A stretch of DNA of 64,000 nt from Chryseobacterium sp. FH1 (GCF_000735135.1 NZ_JPLZ01000006.1:806001-870000), one strand, 5' to 3'; counted from the stretch's first letter, positions 49,705 to 59,160 are shown. The notes: a model not told the origin generated them from the letters alone. Made by a program: numbers and translations.

Positions 49705-51036
49705 ATGACGAAATTCGGAGTGGATGCGGCCAGTTTTTATGTGCCTTCTTTATATTTAGAAATCAAAGAACTTGCAGAGAAAAGAGGAATCGAACCAGCA
49801 AAATTGGAGAAAGGTCTGGGGCTTCACAAAATGGCTTTGCCAGATGTTCACGAAGATGCGGCAACGTTTGCAGCAGAAGCTTTACTCAAATTAATTCAAG
49901 ATTACAATCTCAATCCTAAAGAAATCTCCAGAGTTTACCTCGGAACGGAAAGCGCTTTGGACGCAGCAAAACCAACTGCAACCTATGCGGTTCAAATGGT
50001 GGAAGAATTCTTAACAGAAGAATTTGGTGAGAGGGTTTTCAAGCACTGTGACGTTGTTGATATGACTTTTGCTTGCATTGGAGCTGTGGATGCTTTGCAT
50101 AACGCTTTGGATTTCGTAAGAGCAAATCCAACAAAGAAAGCTGTCGTCATAGCCAGCGATTACGCAAAATATGAATTGGCCTCATCAGGAGAATATACGC
50201 AAGGCGGTGGCGCTGTTGCCTTATTGGTTTCCGCCAATCCGAAATTAATCGAGATTGATAACAATTGGGGAGTTGCCACAGAAAGTGTTTTCGATTTCTT
50301 CAAACCGAGACGTCATTTTTCCAAAGCCGATTTCCCAACGGCTCCGGAAAATTTCCCTGACAAAATTGAAGTTTTTACAGACGAACCTGTTTTCGATGGT
50401 CAATATTCGAATGTTTGTTATCAAGACAGAATTCGTGAAGCTTATGAGCATTACAAAGACCAGACTTTCACCGTACGACCTTATGAGAATTGGCGCTATT
50501 TGATTTTCCATTTGCCATACGCTTTCCACGGAAAAAGAGTTTTCACCGAAATTTATAGTTTAGAAAATCACCTGGATTATTCTGACGCAGAAAAGCAAAA
50601 AGCCATCGCAAAATCCGAAGATTATATCAATTTCATTAATGAAAAAATAGAGAAATCTCAGCGCGCATCTTCTGAGATTGGAAATATGTACACGGCTTCA
50701 ATTTTTATGGCGTTGCTGTCAGCATTGCAAACTTCACTTAATGAAAATGAAGATTTGGCAGAAAAAGAAATCGGTTTCTTGGCTTACGGAAGTGGTTCCA
50801 AATCAAAAGTTTTCGTCGGCAAAGTTTCCCCTGAATGGAAATCCGTCGTTGAAAAATGGAATCTTTTCGAGGAACTAAAGAATAGATTGCCAATCGATTT
50901 TGAAACTTACGAGAAACTACATCGCAAACAACTAGATTTTTCGGTTAACCAAAATTACAAAGGTTTTGGATTGACGAAAATTGAAAAAGAAAGTCCGGTG
51001 CTGAAAGGCGCGAGATATTACAGCTATCAGAAATAA
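49705..51036 (+). CDS. Hydroxymethylglutaryl-CoA synthase family protein
   Basis: A 443-residue thiolase-fold enzyme, expected to condense acetyl-CoA and acetoacetyl-CoA to HMG-CoA for the mevalonate route to isoprenoids. The N-terminus FGVDAASFYVPSLYLEIKELAEKRG, the cysteine region DMTFACIGAVDAL (near residue 122) and QGGGAVALLVSANP are family features. The histidine region reads YLIFHLPYAFHGKRVF. Length fits. Other mevalonate genes are not adjacent. Mevalonate use is common in flavobacteria. Confidence 0.9.
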   Translation: MTKFGVDAASFYVPSLYLEIKELAEKRGIEPAKLEKGLGLHKMALPDVHEDAATFAAEALLKLIQDYNLNPKEISRVYLGTESALDAAKPTATYAVQMVEEFLTEEFGERVFKHCDVVDMTFACIGAVDALHNALDFVRANPTKKAVVIASDYAKYELASSGEYTQGGGAVALLVSANPKLIEIDNNWGVATESVFDFFKPRRHFSKADFPTAPENFPDKIEVFTDEPVFDGQYSNVCYQDRIREAYEHYKDQTFTVRPYENWRYLIFHLPYAFHGKRVFTEIYSLENHLDYSDAEKQKAIAKSEDYINFINEKIEKSQRASSEIGNMYTASIFMALLSALQTSLNENEDLAEKEIGFLAYGSGSKSKVFVGKVSPEWKSVVEKWNLFEELKNRLPIDFETYEKLHRKQLDFSVNQNYKGFGLTKIEKESPVLKGARYYSYQK

Positions 51037-51045
51037 AAATTGGTT

Positions 51046-51159
51046 AACCACATAGAAACATAGATTTTTATTTTCAAAAAGAGAAGATAGATATGGTAAC
51101 TATTTTTACTTTATTATCTAAATTTTTAATTTTAAAATAATCTATGTGCCTATGTGGTT
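51046..51159. repeat. Inverted repeat with AACCACATAG arms
   Basis: The left arm (51046-51074, AACCACATAGAAACATAGAT...) and right arm (51134-51159, ...ATCTATGTGCCTATGTGGTT) are reverse complements with about two mismatches, around a 59-base AT-rich loop. I recall this CATAG-type palindrome as frequent between genes of flavobacteria. Confidence 0.75.
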
Positions 51160-51183
51160 CAAAACAAAACATATAAAATCGAA

Positions 51184-51207
51184 AACGAGCAAAAATTTCT
51201 GCTCGTT
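51184..51207. terminator. Terminator of the AraC-family gene (bidirectional)
   Basis: AACGAGCA...TGCTCGTT stem with T-rich flanks on both strands, between two convergent genes. Confidence 0.8.
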
Positions 51208-51243
51208 CTCTTTTGAAAATCTATAACTAACTACTAACTTAAT

Positions 51244-52161
51244 TCAAATTATTTTTTTGTTCTGAAATATTTTCGGTGTCACACCTTCCACCTGTTTGAA
51301 AACCCGAATGAAATAATTCGTATCCGAAAATCCAGTGCTGAAGGCCGTTTCACTCACCGAGTTCTGTTGGCTCAATAACTCCTTCGCTTTTTTGATTCTC
51401 TCGTGGATGATAAACTCATTCGGAGAAAGTCCCAATTCCTGTTTGAACATCTTGAAGAAATTAGATTTGCTGACGTAAGCCATCTTCGCAATCGCATCGA
51501 TGGATAATTTCTGATGAAGATTCTTCTTGATAAAATCTGCTACAAAACCAATTCTCGATTGATTTTTCAACGTATTTTTTTCAACCAAGTTTCTCGCTTG
51601 CGTCTGCATCAATCGGATTAATAATTCCTTCAAAGCAAAATCTGCAATCACATCTTTATGTGAATTATCGTCCATCGCAATTCTCATAATGTTGTTCGTT
51701 GCTGAAGCAAGTGCTTTGTTATTAAGCAAATAAAACTCGTCAAGCGAAATATTCCAATGCGAAGAATCATCGATTTTTGTGGATGTGAAATTTAGGTTTT
51801 CCAAGGATTCTTTCACAAATTCAGGACTCAAAGTCAAAGAAACACATTGTGCTGGCTGAACATCAGCTTCCGGAAAATCAATTACCATTGTTTCGCCAGG
51901 CGCCACCAAAACGCTTTCTCCTGGCAAATATTCGAAGTAGTTGCTCTTGTCCTGAAGCTTCATCCATTTCTTTCCTCTTAACATTCCAGTGAACGCCAGA
52001 TGCTCAAAATGCAATTTCACATCGTAAGCCGTCTTGTGCGTTTCATAGACACTGAGTTCACAATTATTTAAACTGAATTTGGTTTGATTTTCTACCAATG
52101 TATTCAATTTGTTTTCGTGTGTCAGGCTTGGTTTGTTAAGTTGAAAATGATTTGGATTCAT
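51244..52161 (-). CDS. AraC family transcriptional regulator
   Basis: A 305-residue regulator with an N-terminal sensing domain (about 1-190) and a C-terminal pair of helix-turn-helix motifs (about 205-300). The second half shows LSIDAIAKMAYVSKSNFFKMFKQELGLSPNEFI and SVSETAFSTGFSDTNYFIRVFKQVEGVTPKIF, the classic AraC signature. It is transcribed divergently from aldehyde dehydrogenase at 52368, with 206 bases between them, so it probably controls that gene. A minus-strand TATATTTG box lies at 52191-52198. The inducer is unknown, but an aldehyde or alcohol is plausible from context. Confidence 0.93.
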   Translation of the reverse strand: MNPNHFQLNKPSLTHENKLNTLVENQTKFSLNNCELSVYETHKTAYDVKLHFEHLAFTGMLRGKKWMKLQDKSNYFEYLPGESVLVAPGETMVIDFPEADVQPAQCVSLTLSPEFVKESLENLNFTSTKIDDSSHWNISLDEFYLLNNKALASATNNIMRIAMDDNSHKDVIADFALKELLIRLMQTQARNLVEKNTLKNQSRIGFVADFIKKNLHQKLSIDAIAKMAYVSKSNFFKMFKQELGLSPNEFIIHERIKKAKELLSQQNSVSETAFSTGFSDTNYFIRVFKQVEGVTPKIFQNKKII

Positions 52162-52190
52162 AATTTCAAGATTTGTAACATCCTGTTTTT

Positions 52191-52198
52191 CAAATATA
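52191..52198 (-). promoter_or_regulatory. -7 box of the AraC-family gene
   Basis: TATATTTG on the minus strand, 29 bases before the start codon. Confidence 0.55.
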
Positions 52199-52367
52199 AG
52201 ATTTATTTATGACTTCAGCTCTTAAATTTTGTTAAGGACTTATAAACTATTATAAATGTAGGATTTTACTGTTTATTTGGAGGATTGTGCTATAATTCTT
52301 GTTGTATTAGTAATTAATTTAGCATTAATCAAATATTAATTCAGTATTAATAAAACCAAATATTATT

Positions 52368-53897
52368 ATGAGTACAACAGCAGAACAAACAAAAAATTCA
52401 ACCACTTTGGCTTGGCCAGAATTCAAATCAAAATATGATAATTACATCGGCGGAAAATTTGTGCCGTCAGCAGGCGGACAATATTTCGATGTGATTTCTC
52501 CAATCAACGGACAGGTTTTCACACAAGCCGTTCATTCCAACAAGGAGGATTTAGAGAATGCCGTAAATGCTGCGTCAGAGGCTTTCAAAACTTGGAAACT
52601 TACCTCTGCAACAGAGCGAAGCATCATTCTAAATAAAATCGCTGACAGAATAGAGGAGAATTTGGAATATATTGCAACAGTTGAAACGATTGATAATGGT
52701 AAAGCCGTGAGAGAAACTCTGGTCGCCGATATTCCTTTGGCGATTGACCATTTCAGATATTTTGCTTCCGTAATCAGAGCAGAAGAAGGTTCTCACAACG
52801 AGTTGGACAAAGACACAGTTTCGTTGATTGTTCACGAGCCACTTGGTGTCATTGCGCAAATTATTCCTTGGAATTTCCCAATCTTAATGGCCGTTTGGAA
52901 ACTCGCTCCAGCTTTGGCCGCAGGAAATTGCGTGGTGTTGAAACCAGCAGAAAGCACGCCAGTTTCTATTATGGTTTTAATGGAATTGATTGGCGACCTA
53001 CTTCCAGCAGGTGTTGTAAATATCGTCAATGGTTTCGGAGCAGAACTAGGAAGAGCGTTGGTTACGAATCCAAAAGTCAACAAGGCTGCCTTCACAGGTT
53101 CTACGGTGACTGGACGAATGGTAATGCAATATGCGACAGAAAATATCATTCCGGTAACTTTGGAATTAGGAGGTAAATCGCCTAACATTTTCTTCAATTC
53201 GGTGATGGATGCAGATGATGAGTTTTTGGATAAAGCTGTTGAAGGTGCTGTAATGTTTGCCTTAAATCAAGGCGAGATTTGTACTTGTCCTTCAAGACTG
53301 CTGGTACAGGAAGATATCGCAGACGCTTTTATTGCAAAAGTGATTGAAAGAACGGAGGCTATCAAAATCGGAAACCCGTTGGATAAAACCGTGATGATGG
53401 GAGCACAGGCTTCGAAAATCCAGAAAGATAAAATTATGGGTTACCTGAAACTAGGTAAAGAAGAAGGAGCGGAAGTTCTGACAGGAGGTGAAGTGAATGA
53501 AATTGAAGGTCTGGAAGAAGGTTATTACATCAAGCCTACCATCTTCAAAGGGAACAATAGAATGAGAATTTTCCAAGAGGAGATTTTCGGACCAGTTGTG
53601 GCGTTCACGACTTTCAAAGATGAAGCGGAAGCTTTAGAAATTGCAAATGATACAATTTATGGTTTAGGAGCGGGCGTTTGGACGCGTGATGCGCATCAAT
53701 TGTACAATATCCCAAGACACGTGGAAGCGGGTAGAGTTTGGGTGAATCAGTACCACGCTTATCCTGCTGGTGCACCTTTCGGAGGTTACAAACAGTCGGG
53801 AATTGGTAGAGAAAATCACAAAATGATGCTTGACCATTACCGTCAAACCAAAAATATGTTGATTTCTTACGATAAGAAAAAATTAGGGTTCTTCTAG
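52368..53897 (+). CDS. NAD-dependent aldehyde dehydrogenase (ExaC/AcoD-like)
   Basis: A 509-residue aldehyde dehydrogenase that oxidises aldehydes to acids. [22 protein letters not shown] and [12 protein letters not shown] form the NAD-binding region. The catalytic glutamate is in [13 protein letters not shown] and the cysteine is in [12 protein letters not shown], the GEICTC form of the acetaldehyde dehydrogenase ExaC/AcoD group. The DUF779 protein that follows is a frequent neighbour of this enzyme type, and the AraC regulator is divergent. Two hairpins at 53901-53972 follow it, so read-through into DUF779 may be limited. Confidence 0.95.
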   Translation: MSTTAEQTKNSTTLAWPEFKSKYDNYIGGKFVPSAGGQYFDVISPINGQVFTQAVHSNKEDLENAVNAASEAFKTWKLTSATERSIILNKIADRIEENLEYIATVETIDNGKAVRETLVADIPLAIDHFRYFASVIRAEEGSHNELDKDTVSLIVHEPLGVIAQIIPWNFPILMAVWKLAPALAAGNCVVLKPAESTPVSIMVLMELIGDLLPAGVVNIVNGFGAELGRALVTNPKVNKAAFTGSTVTGRMVMQYATENIIPVTLELGGKSPNIFFNSVMDADDEFLDKAVEGAVMFALNQGEICTCPSRLLVQEDIADAFIAKVIERTEAIKIGNPLDKTVMMGAQASKIQKDKIMGYLKLGKEEGAEVLTGGEVNEIEGLEEGYYIKPTIFKGNNRMRIFQEEIFGPVVAFTTFKDEAEALEIANDTIYGLGAGVWTRDAHQLYNIPRHVEAGRVWVNQYHAYPAGAPFGGYKQSGIGRENHKMMLDHYRQTKNMLISYDKKKLGFF

Positions 53898-53900
53898 TCC

Positions 53901-53972
53901 AAACCTTCAAGGTTTACAAAACCTTGAAGGTTTAAAATAAACTCTGAACCCGGCAGAATTTTTTGCCGGGTT
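53901..53972 (+). terminator. Two consecutive hairpins after the aldehyde dehydrogenase gene
   Basis: The first is a perfect 15-bp stem AAACCTTCAAGGTTT (53901-53915 with 53919-53933). The second is AACCCGGCA...TGCCGGGTT (53947-53972) followed by TTTG. The DUF779 gene starts 26 bases later. Confidence 0.75.
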
Positions 53973-53997
53973 TTGTTTAATTTTAAAATAAAAAAAG

Positions 53998-54387
53998 ATG
54001 CAAACTAAAGATAAAATCTCAAGACTATCCGTCACCGACGAGGCGATGGAAGTCATTTGGGGACTCGAGAAAAAACACGGCGAACTGATGTTCTATCAAG
54101 CGGGTGGCTGTTGCGAAGGCACGCAACCACAGTGTTTCGAAAAAGGCGGTTATTTTCCAAGAATGAATGATGCAATGATTGGAACCATTAATGGTTTCGA
54201 ATTTTGGATAGACCGCGACCTTTTTGAATATTGGAAATATGCGCACTTTACCTTGGATGTTCTCGAAGGTTGGGGACCGGGCGGATTTTCTTTGGAAACG
54301 CCTTTGGGAAAAACTTTCAAAGTTCATTACAGACTTTTTACGGCGGAAGAATTGGAAAATCTTGAACCGATAAAGCGAAGTGAATAG
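53998..54387 (+). CDS. DUF779 domain protein
   Basis: A 129-residue cytoplasmic protein of the DUF779 family. A conserved metal-site-like cluster reads FYQAGGCCEGTQPQCF (residues about 32-47), with three cysteines. WGPGGFSLETPLGKTF is the second block. Members often sit next to aldehyde dehydrogenases, as here. It may be an accessory to aldehyde metabolism. A catalytic role is not established. Confidence 0.9.
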   Translation: MQTKDKISRLSVTDEAMEVIWGLEKKHGELMFYQAGGCCEGTQPQCFEKGGYFPRMNDAMIGTINGFEFWIDRDLFEYWKYAHFTLDVLEGWGPGGFSLETPLGKTFKVHYRLFTAEELENLEPIKRSE

Positions 54388-54400
54388 ATTGTAGAATCGT

Positions 54401-54510
54401 CACATAGCCCCGATAGGAACGGCATCCTTTTTTGCTTTTTGTATCAACTTTCTTTCGAAGAACAAATGTTCTGAAAGCAAAAAAGATATAGTGGATAGCG
54501 GGAAATAGCT
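54401..54510. repeat. Long imperfect palindrome (AGCCCCGATAGGAACGGCAT... element)
   Basis: The outer arms 54407-54435 and 54477-54510 contain the perfect pair CTTTTTTGC/GCAAAAAAG and further matches (CCCGATA, ATAGCGGG). Inside is CTTTC-GAA-GAAC-AAAT-GTTC-T-GAAAG. It would fold as a long stem in RNA or DNA. I recall close relatives as abundant in Chryseobacterium and Flavobacterium intergenic DNA. Confidence 0.75.
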
Positions 54511-54523
54511 CCTAATTAATATA

Positions 54524-55738
54524 TCAGACGGTTTCTACTTTCACGAATTTTGAGACAATCATCGACGCCAAAATGTTTCCGACAGAATTGAGGACGGTCG
54601 CCAATGGGTCCACCAAAGTGCCGATGATGATGACAGCTGGAACGACATCGGGCGGGATTTTGTAAACCGAAATCATCAGCATTTCGCCGATGTAACCGCC
54701 ATTCGGGATTCCGCCGGCGACTGCGCTGACGAAAACGGTGATGCCGAGCGCCATTATGAGATTCATTGGTTCGAAGAAATTCCAGCCCAGGAGTTGGAAC
54801 GCGACATAAATTTTGATGATGGAGGAAATGGACGAGCCGTTTTTATGAATCGTAGTGCCAATCGGAATCACGACGTTGGCGATGGATGCGGGAACGCCCA
54901 TTCTTTTGGCAGACTCGATGGCTACGGGCATTGTCGCCAAACTGCTACACGTGCTGATGGCAGTTGCGGTCGGTAATAGACTTTCTTTCCAAAATGCTTT
55001 CACGCCGTTTCCACCTTTCCAAACGAAGGCGTAAAGACTGAAAAACACGATGAAATAAATCGTTCCTGCAATGTAGTAAAGTCCTAAAGGTTTCGCGTAA
55101 AATCCAAAAAGCTGAGGTCCAATTGTACCCACTTGGTACGCAAAATAAGCGCCTAATCCAACGGGCGCGACTTTCATAATTAATAGCAAAAGCTGTTTCA
55201 TCACTTCGTTTCCTGAGAGGATGAAGTTTTGAAAAGCCTTTCCCATTTCGCCAGATTTTCTGATGGAAATCCCGACCAAAAAAGAAAATACCAAAAGTGC
55301 GAGCATATTTTGTCTCGAGAATAAATGATAAAACTCGCTGACGGTGAAAAATCCGACAATCTGGTCGTTGATATTGGCGTTGTTTTGAAGGCTTTCGGTG
55401 ATGGTTTCTTGAATGTTACTGGGTGTTTCTGTTGGGAAAAGATAAACCATCACGATGCAAAACGTGGCGGAAATCAAGATGAAACTGAGGAAAGTCAAAA
55501 CCATTGTTCCGATGATTTTTCCCAATTGATTTTGTTGTTCGATGCCTGAAATTGCGGAGACAATCGCAAAAAACACGAGTGGAATGACCGTAACGAAAAG
55601 TAGATTCAGGAAAATGTCACCGATTGGTTTTAGGTAAACGACAAAATCCGGCGCGAAAATTCCCACGAGACTTCCGATGAAAATCCCGATGAGAAGCAGG
55701 AGGATGTTGCTGTAGTTTTTCCAGAAAGATGATTTCAT
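54524..55738 (-). CDS. Dicarboxylate/amino acid:cation symporter (DAACS family)
   Basis: A 404-residue inner-membrane symporter, with about eight hydrophobic segments plus re-entrant loops. PTATAISTCSSLATMP corresponds to the serine-rich re-entrant hairpin. GTTIHKNGSSISSIIKIYVA takes the place of the NMDGT motif, so substrate selectivity may differ from glutamate carriers. DVVPAVIIIGTLVDPLATVLNSVGNILASMIVSK fits the last substrate-binding helices. It has its own minus-strand -7 box at 55753-55760. No metabolic genes are nearby. Confidence 0.9.
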   Translation of the reverse strand: MKSSFWKNYSNILLLLIGIFIGSLVGIFAPDFVVYLKPIGDIFLNLLFVTVIPLVFFAIVSAISGIEQQNQLGKIIGTMVLTFLSFILISATFCIVMVYLFPTETPSNIQETITESLQNNANINDQIVGFFTVSEFYHLFSRQNMLALLVFSFLVGISIRKSGEMGKAFQNFILSGNEVMKQLLLLIMKVAPVGLGAYFAYQVGTIGPQLFGFYAKPLGLYYIAGTIYFIVFFSLYAFVWKGGNGVKAFWKESLLPTATAISTCSSLATMPVAIESAKRMGVPASIANVVIPIGTTIHKNGSSISSIIKIYVAFQLLGWNFFEPMNLIMALGITVFVSAVAGGIPNGGYIGEMLMISVYKIPPDVVPAVIIIGTLVDPLATVLNSVGNILASMIVSKFVKVETV

Positions 55739-55752
55739 TCCTCAATTTTAAT

Positions 55753-55760
55753 CAAAGATA
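55753..55760 (-). promoter_or_regulatory. -7 box of the DAACS symporter gene
   Basis: TATCTTTG on the minus strand, 14 bases before the start codon. Confidence 0.6.
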
Positions 55761-55831
55761 AATATAAAAATGTTTGGAATTTTATTTAAAAACCTAATTT
55801 TAGAATTGAATTATTCCCGAAATTTGTTCTT

Positions 55832-57082
55832 ATGAAAACAGCAGTTTTAATCACCATCGGAGACGAGATTCTCTCAGGAAATACCGTAGATACCAATTCT
55901 AATTTCATTGCCACCCAACTCAAAGAGATTGGTGTGAAAGTGACTTCCATCTTCACGATTCCTGATGATGAAAGTGCGATTGTTTCGACTTTAGGAAAAG
56001 CATTTGAGATGGTAGATGTGGTTTTCACGACTGGCGGATTAGGCCCGACTAAAGATGATATCACCAAGAAAGCTTACGCTGAATTTTTCCAAGACGAATT
56101 GATTTTTTCTGATAAAGTTTATGAACATTTGCGTGCTTATCTCGAAAAGCGAAACCGACTTTGGATTTTGGAACACAATAAAGAACAGGCGATTGTCTTG
56201 TCGAAAGCTGAGGTTTTTCTTAATCATTTCGGGACAGCGCCTTGTATGGTTTTGGAGAAGAATGGAACGTTTTGTTTCAGTTTGCCAGGCGTTCCTTACG
56301 AAGTGAAACCTCTGGTGAAAGACCAAATCATTCCATTTTTGAAAGAAAAACTGTCATTAGAACATATTGTGACGAGAATCGTTTCGGTTGTGGATGTTCC
56401 GGAAAGTATTCTGTCAGAAAATATTGAAAGTTGGGAATTGGCTTTGCCGAAACATATTGCGCTGTCTTATTTACCAATCGGAACGAGAGTGAAATTGAGA
56501 TTGACCGCTTCGGGAAGTTCTCAGGAAATTTTAGAACAAGAATTAGAAACTGAGATTAAGAAATTAATCCCAATCATCGGCGAAAATATCATCGCCACAC
56601 ACGAAGATAAAATCGAGAAAATCCTCGGCGAATTGTTGAATGACAGAAAGTTGACCATCTCGGTTTCGGAAAGTTGTACTGGCGGAGAATTGTCACGGTT
56701 AATAACATCAATAACAGGAAGTTCAAAATATTTTATCGGCGGAATTGTGAGTTATGCGACCGAGAAAAAAGTCGATATTCTGAATGTCAATCCAAAAACA
56801 ATCGAGGAATCTACTGTCGTGAGTGAACAAGTTGCTTCCGAAATGGCGAAAGGTTGTCAAGAATTATTCAAGACCGATATTGCGGTTTCTACGACAGGCG
56901 TTGCTGGTCCTGGAAAAGGCGAGGACGGGAAAGATGTGGGAACAGTTTATTATACAATTAGAATTGGCAATGAAGAAGTGACGTCAAAATTATTTTTGCC
57001 ACATCTGGAAAGAATTGATTTTATGAATTTCGTTTCTCAGAAAGTGGTGCAGGACATTGTTTCGTTGCTCATCAAAAAATAA
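55832..57082 (+). CDS. cinA: CinA family protein (NMN deamidase-related)
   Basis: A 416-residue two-domain protein. The N-terminal molybdopterin-binding-like domain (about 1-170) has ITIGDEILSG and FTTGGLGPTKDDITKKAYAEFF. The C-terminal CinA/PncC domain (about 260-416) has SVSESCTGGELSRLITSITGSSKYFIGGIVSYATE and STTGVAGPGKGEDGKDVGTVYY. PncC-type domains deamidate nicotinamide mononucleotide for NAD recycling. Length is normal. It is the only gene on the plus strand here, between two minus-strand genes. Confidence 0.95.
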   Translation: MKTAVLITIGDEILSGNTVDTNSNFIATQLKEIGVKVTSIFTIPDDESAIVSTLGKAFEMVDVVFTTGGLGPTKDDITKKAYAEFFQDELIFSDKVYEHLRAYLEKRNRLWILEHNKEQAIVLSKAEVFLNHFGTAPCMVLEKNGTFCFSLPGVPYEVKPLVKDQIIPFLKEKLSLEHIVTRIVSVVDVPESILSENIESWELALPKHIALSYLPIGTRVKLRLTASGSSQEILEQELETEIKKLIPIIGENIIATHEDKIEKILGELLNDRKLTISVSESCTGGELSRLITSITGSSKYFIGGIVSYATEKKVDILNVNPKTIEESTVVSEQVASEMAKGCQELFKTDIAVSTTGVAGPGKGEDGKDVGTVYYTIRIGNEEVTSKLFLPHLERIDFMNFVSQKVVQDIVSLLIKK

Positions 57083-57120
57083 ATTTGATTTTCTATTTGC
57101 CAATCCTAAAGTCAAATATG

Positions 57121-57216
57121 AATCAATTGATTTTCTTTTTGCCCCAACCCTAAAGGGAGAAAGAAAATCAATTGACTCCCTTTAGGGTTGGGGAAATCAA
57201 TTGATTTTTAGTTGAG
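57121..57216. terminator. Bidirectional hairpin between cinA and the dienelactone hydrolase gene
   Basis: CCCCAACCCTAAAGGGA (57142-57158) and its perfect reverse complement (57177-57193) form a 17-bp stem. The spacer and both flanks carry the palindromic word TCAATTGA. Confidence 0.85.
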
Positions 57217-57217
57217 A

Positions 57218-57961
57218 TTATTTCAATACTTCTTTAAGGAAAGTCAACGTGTGATTCCACGCGCGTTTCGCCATTACTTCGTTGTAATCTGGAGATTCCG
57301 GACTGGTGAAAGTGTGTTTGGAATTGGCATACGTGATGATTTGAAAATCCGTTTTTCCGGCTTTCAATTCCGCAATCAGATTGGTCATATCTTCCGGTTT
57401 TACGCTTTCGTCGTCGGCTGGATTTTCTACGAGAACTTTAGTTTTGATGGGAACATTCAGTCTGTCATTGCCTTTAGCCAAACCGCCGTGAATCGAGATG
57501 ACACCAGCAACCGGCATTTGCGCTCTCGCCGTTTCCAATGCGCCCGTTCCACCGAAACAATAACCTATAACCGCAATTTTATCTGGATTCGCACCTTGTT
57601 TTTTCAATTCTTCCAAAGCCAGAGCAATTCTTTTTTGATACGCTTTGTAATCTTGCTTGTAAGTTCCCGCAATCTTTGAAGCCGAAGCATTGTCGGTTGG
57701 GATATTTCCTTCGCCATAAATATCAGCGATGAAAGCGATGTAACCTTGCTTTTCCAATTCTATGGCAGAATTTTTAGCTTCATCGTCGATGCCTTTCCAA
57801 GCTGGAAGAATCAAGACGCCGGGAAGTTTTTTTCCTGCATTCGAAGTGACTAAACCGTTCAATTTTTGAGTGCCGTCTTGATAAGCCACGGATTTTAATT
57901 TTTGGGCTAATGTGAGTTGCATTCCAAGGAACATAGCGAATAATGTGAGTGAGAGTTTCAT
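57218..57961 (-). CDS. Dienelactone hydrolase family protein, secreted
   Basis: A 247-residue alpha/beta hydrolase with a signal peptide (residues 1-19, GMQLTLAQ). The nucleophile region reads IGYCFGGTGALETA, the GxCxGG form with cysteine. LENPADDESVKPEDMTNL and TYANSKHTFTSPES supply the Asp and His of the triad. It is the last gene of a tight minus-strand operon (DoxX, hydrolase, AKR, MFS, this), starting 2 bases after the MFS gene ends. The substrate is unknown; degradation of lactones or esters is possible. Confidence 0.92.
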   Translation of the reverse strand: MKLSLTLFAMFLGMQLTLAQKLKSVAYQDGTQKLNGLVTSNAGKKLPGVLILPAWKGIDDEAKNSAIELEKQGYIAFIADIYGEGNIPTDNASASKIAGTYKQDYKAYQKRIALALEELKKQGANPDKIAVIGYCFGGTGALETARAQMPVAGVISIHGGLAKGNDRLNVPIKTKVLVENPADDESVKPEDMTNLIAELKAGKTDFQIITYANSKHTFTSPESPDYNEVMAKRAWNHTLTFLKEVLK

Positions 57962-57963
57962 AT

Positions 57964-59157
57964 TTAAGATTTTGTTTGATTAATTTTTTTCTGCTTGATG
58001 ACGTTCATTAGATTCATTAAAAGTACAATTAAACTGAATACCACGAGCTGAATTCCAACATAATGCCAACCGCCAAGTTCCCAACATTTGAGCCCGATGA
58101 AAGTTCCCAAAGCGCCACCAACAAAGTAAGAAGTCATATAAATCGTGTTGATTCTGCTGTTCGCTTTTTCGTCAAGTCTATAAATCAATGCAACATTCGT
58201 GACTTGGATAGACTGAACACCAACATCAATGAAAATCACGGCAAGAATAATTGAAATTAAATAACTCGGAAACAGAAAAATCACGACCGAACCAACTAAC
58301 AAGATAACACTTGCAATCAATTGTGTGTATCGGGAATCGCCTTTGTCAGATGCTTTTCCAATCAATGGCGCAACCAAGGCACCGGCAATTCCCAACATTC
58401 CGAAAAGTCCAATCGTGTCCGAACTGTAATTGTAAGGTTTTTCAACCAACAAAAATGTCAAAGTTGTCCAAAACGAACAGAAGACAGCAAATGCAATTCC
58501 GCCAAGTAAGGCCATAAACCGCAATTGAGGAAATCGCTTTAGTTGATAAAACGAAGACGAAATCAATTTAAAATAAGATTCTTTGAACGTCGGTTTTACA
58601 CTCGGCAATTTGAAATAGACAAAAGCCAAAGAGAAAATCGTGAATCCAGCCGAAAGATAATACACCATTTTCCAACTGCTCCATTCAGAAATATAACCGC
58701 TGAAAACCCGCGCCATCAATATCCCTACGAGAATTCCGGTGAAGATAATTCCGACATTTTTTCCTTTTTCGTTGCCCGATAATTCCGCCGCCATTGGCAA
58801 AATAACCTGAGCCGCGACCGCCGTCAATCCCAATAATAAACTGAATAAAAAAATAAAATAATAATTGGAAACCAACCCGATTGCAATCAAAACAAAGAAT
58901 AAAGTTCCAAGTAAAGTCAGAATCAATTTCTTGCGGTCAACTTTATCGCCCAACGGAACCAAGGTCAAAAGTCCAGCACCATAACCGACTTGTCCGAGTC
59001 CGACCATAATTCCCATTTTACTTTCAGGAACGCGGAAACTTTCGGCGATTTGATGTAGAATGGGCTGGGCAAAATAAATATTTGAAACGCTAATTCCTGC
59101 GACGACAGCCATTCCCAAAACCTGACCTTTGCTCAGTTGTGATTGTACCTCTGACAT
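57964..59157 (-). CDS. MFS transporter
   Basis: A 397-residue major facilitator with about 12 hydrophobic segments. The family loop after helix 2 is GAGLLTLVPLGDKVDRKKLIL, a GDxxDRRK-like motif. It resembles drug or metabolite exporters of the YnfM/AraJ-like group. The gene lies 3 bases after an aldo/keto reductase and 2 bases before a hydrolase, so it is cotranscribed with both. Export of a product or toxic compound is the likely role; the substrate is unknown. Confidence 0.92.
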   Translation of the reverse strand: MSEVQSQLSKGQVLGMAVVAGISVSNIYFAQPILHQIAESFRVPESKMGIMVGLGQVGYGAGLLTLVPLGDKVDRKKLILTLLGTLFFVLIAIGLVSNYYFIFLFSLLLGLTAVAAQVILPMAAELSGNEKGKNVGIIFTGILVGILMARVFSGYISEWSSWKMVYYLSAGFTIFSLAFVYFKLPSVKPTFKESYFKLISSSFYQLKRFPQLRFMALLGGIAFAVFCSFWTTLTFLLVEKPYNYSSDTIGLFGMLGIAGALVAPLIGKASDKGDSRYTQLIASVILLVGSVVIFLFPSYLISIILAVIFIDVGVQSIQVTNVALIYRLDEKANSRINTIYMTSYFVGGALGTFIGLKCWELGGWHYVGIQLVVFSLIVLLMNLMNVIKQKKINQTKS

Positions 59158-59160
59158 CGC

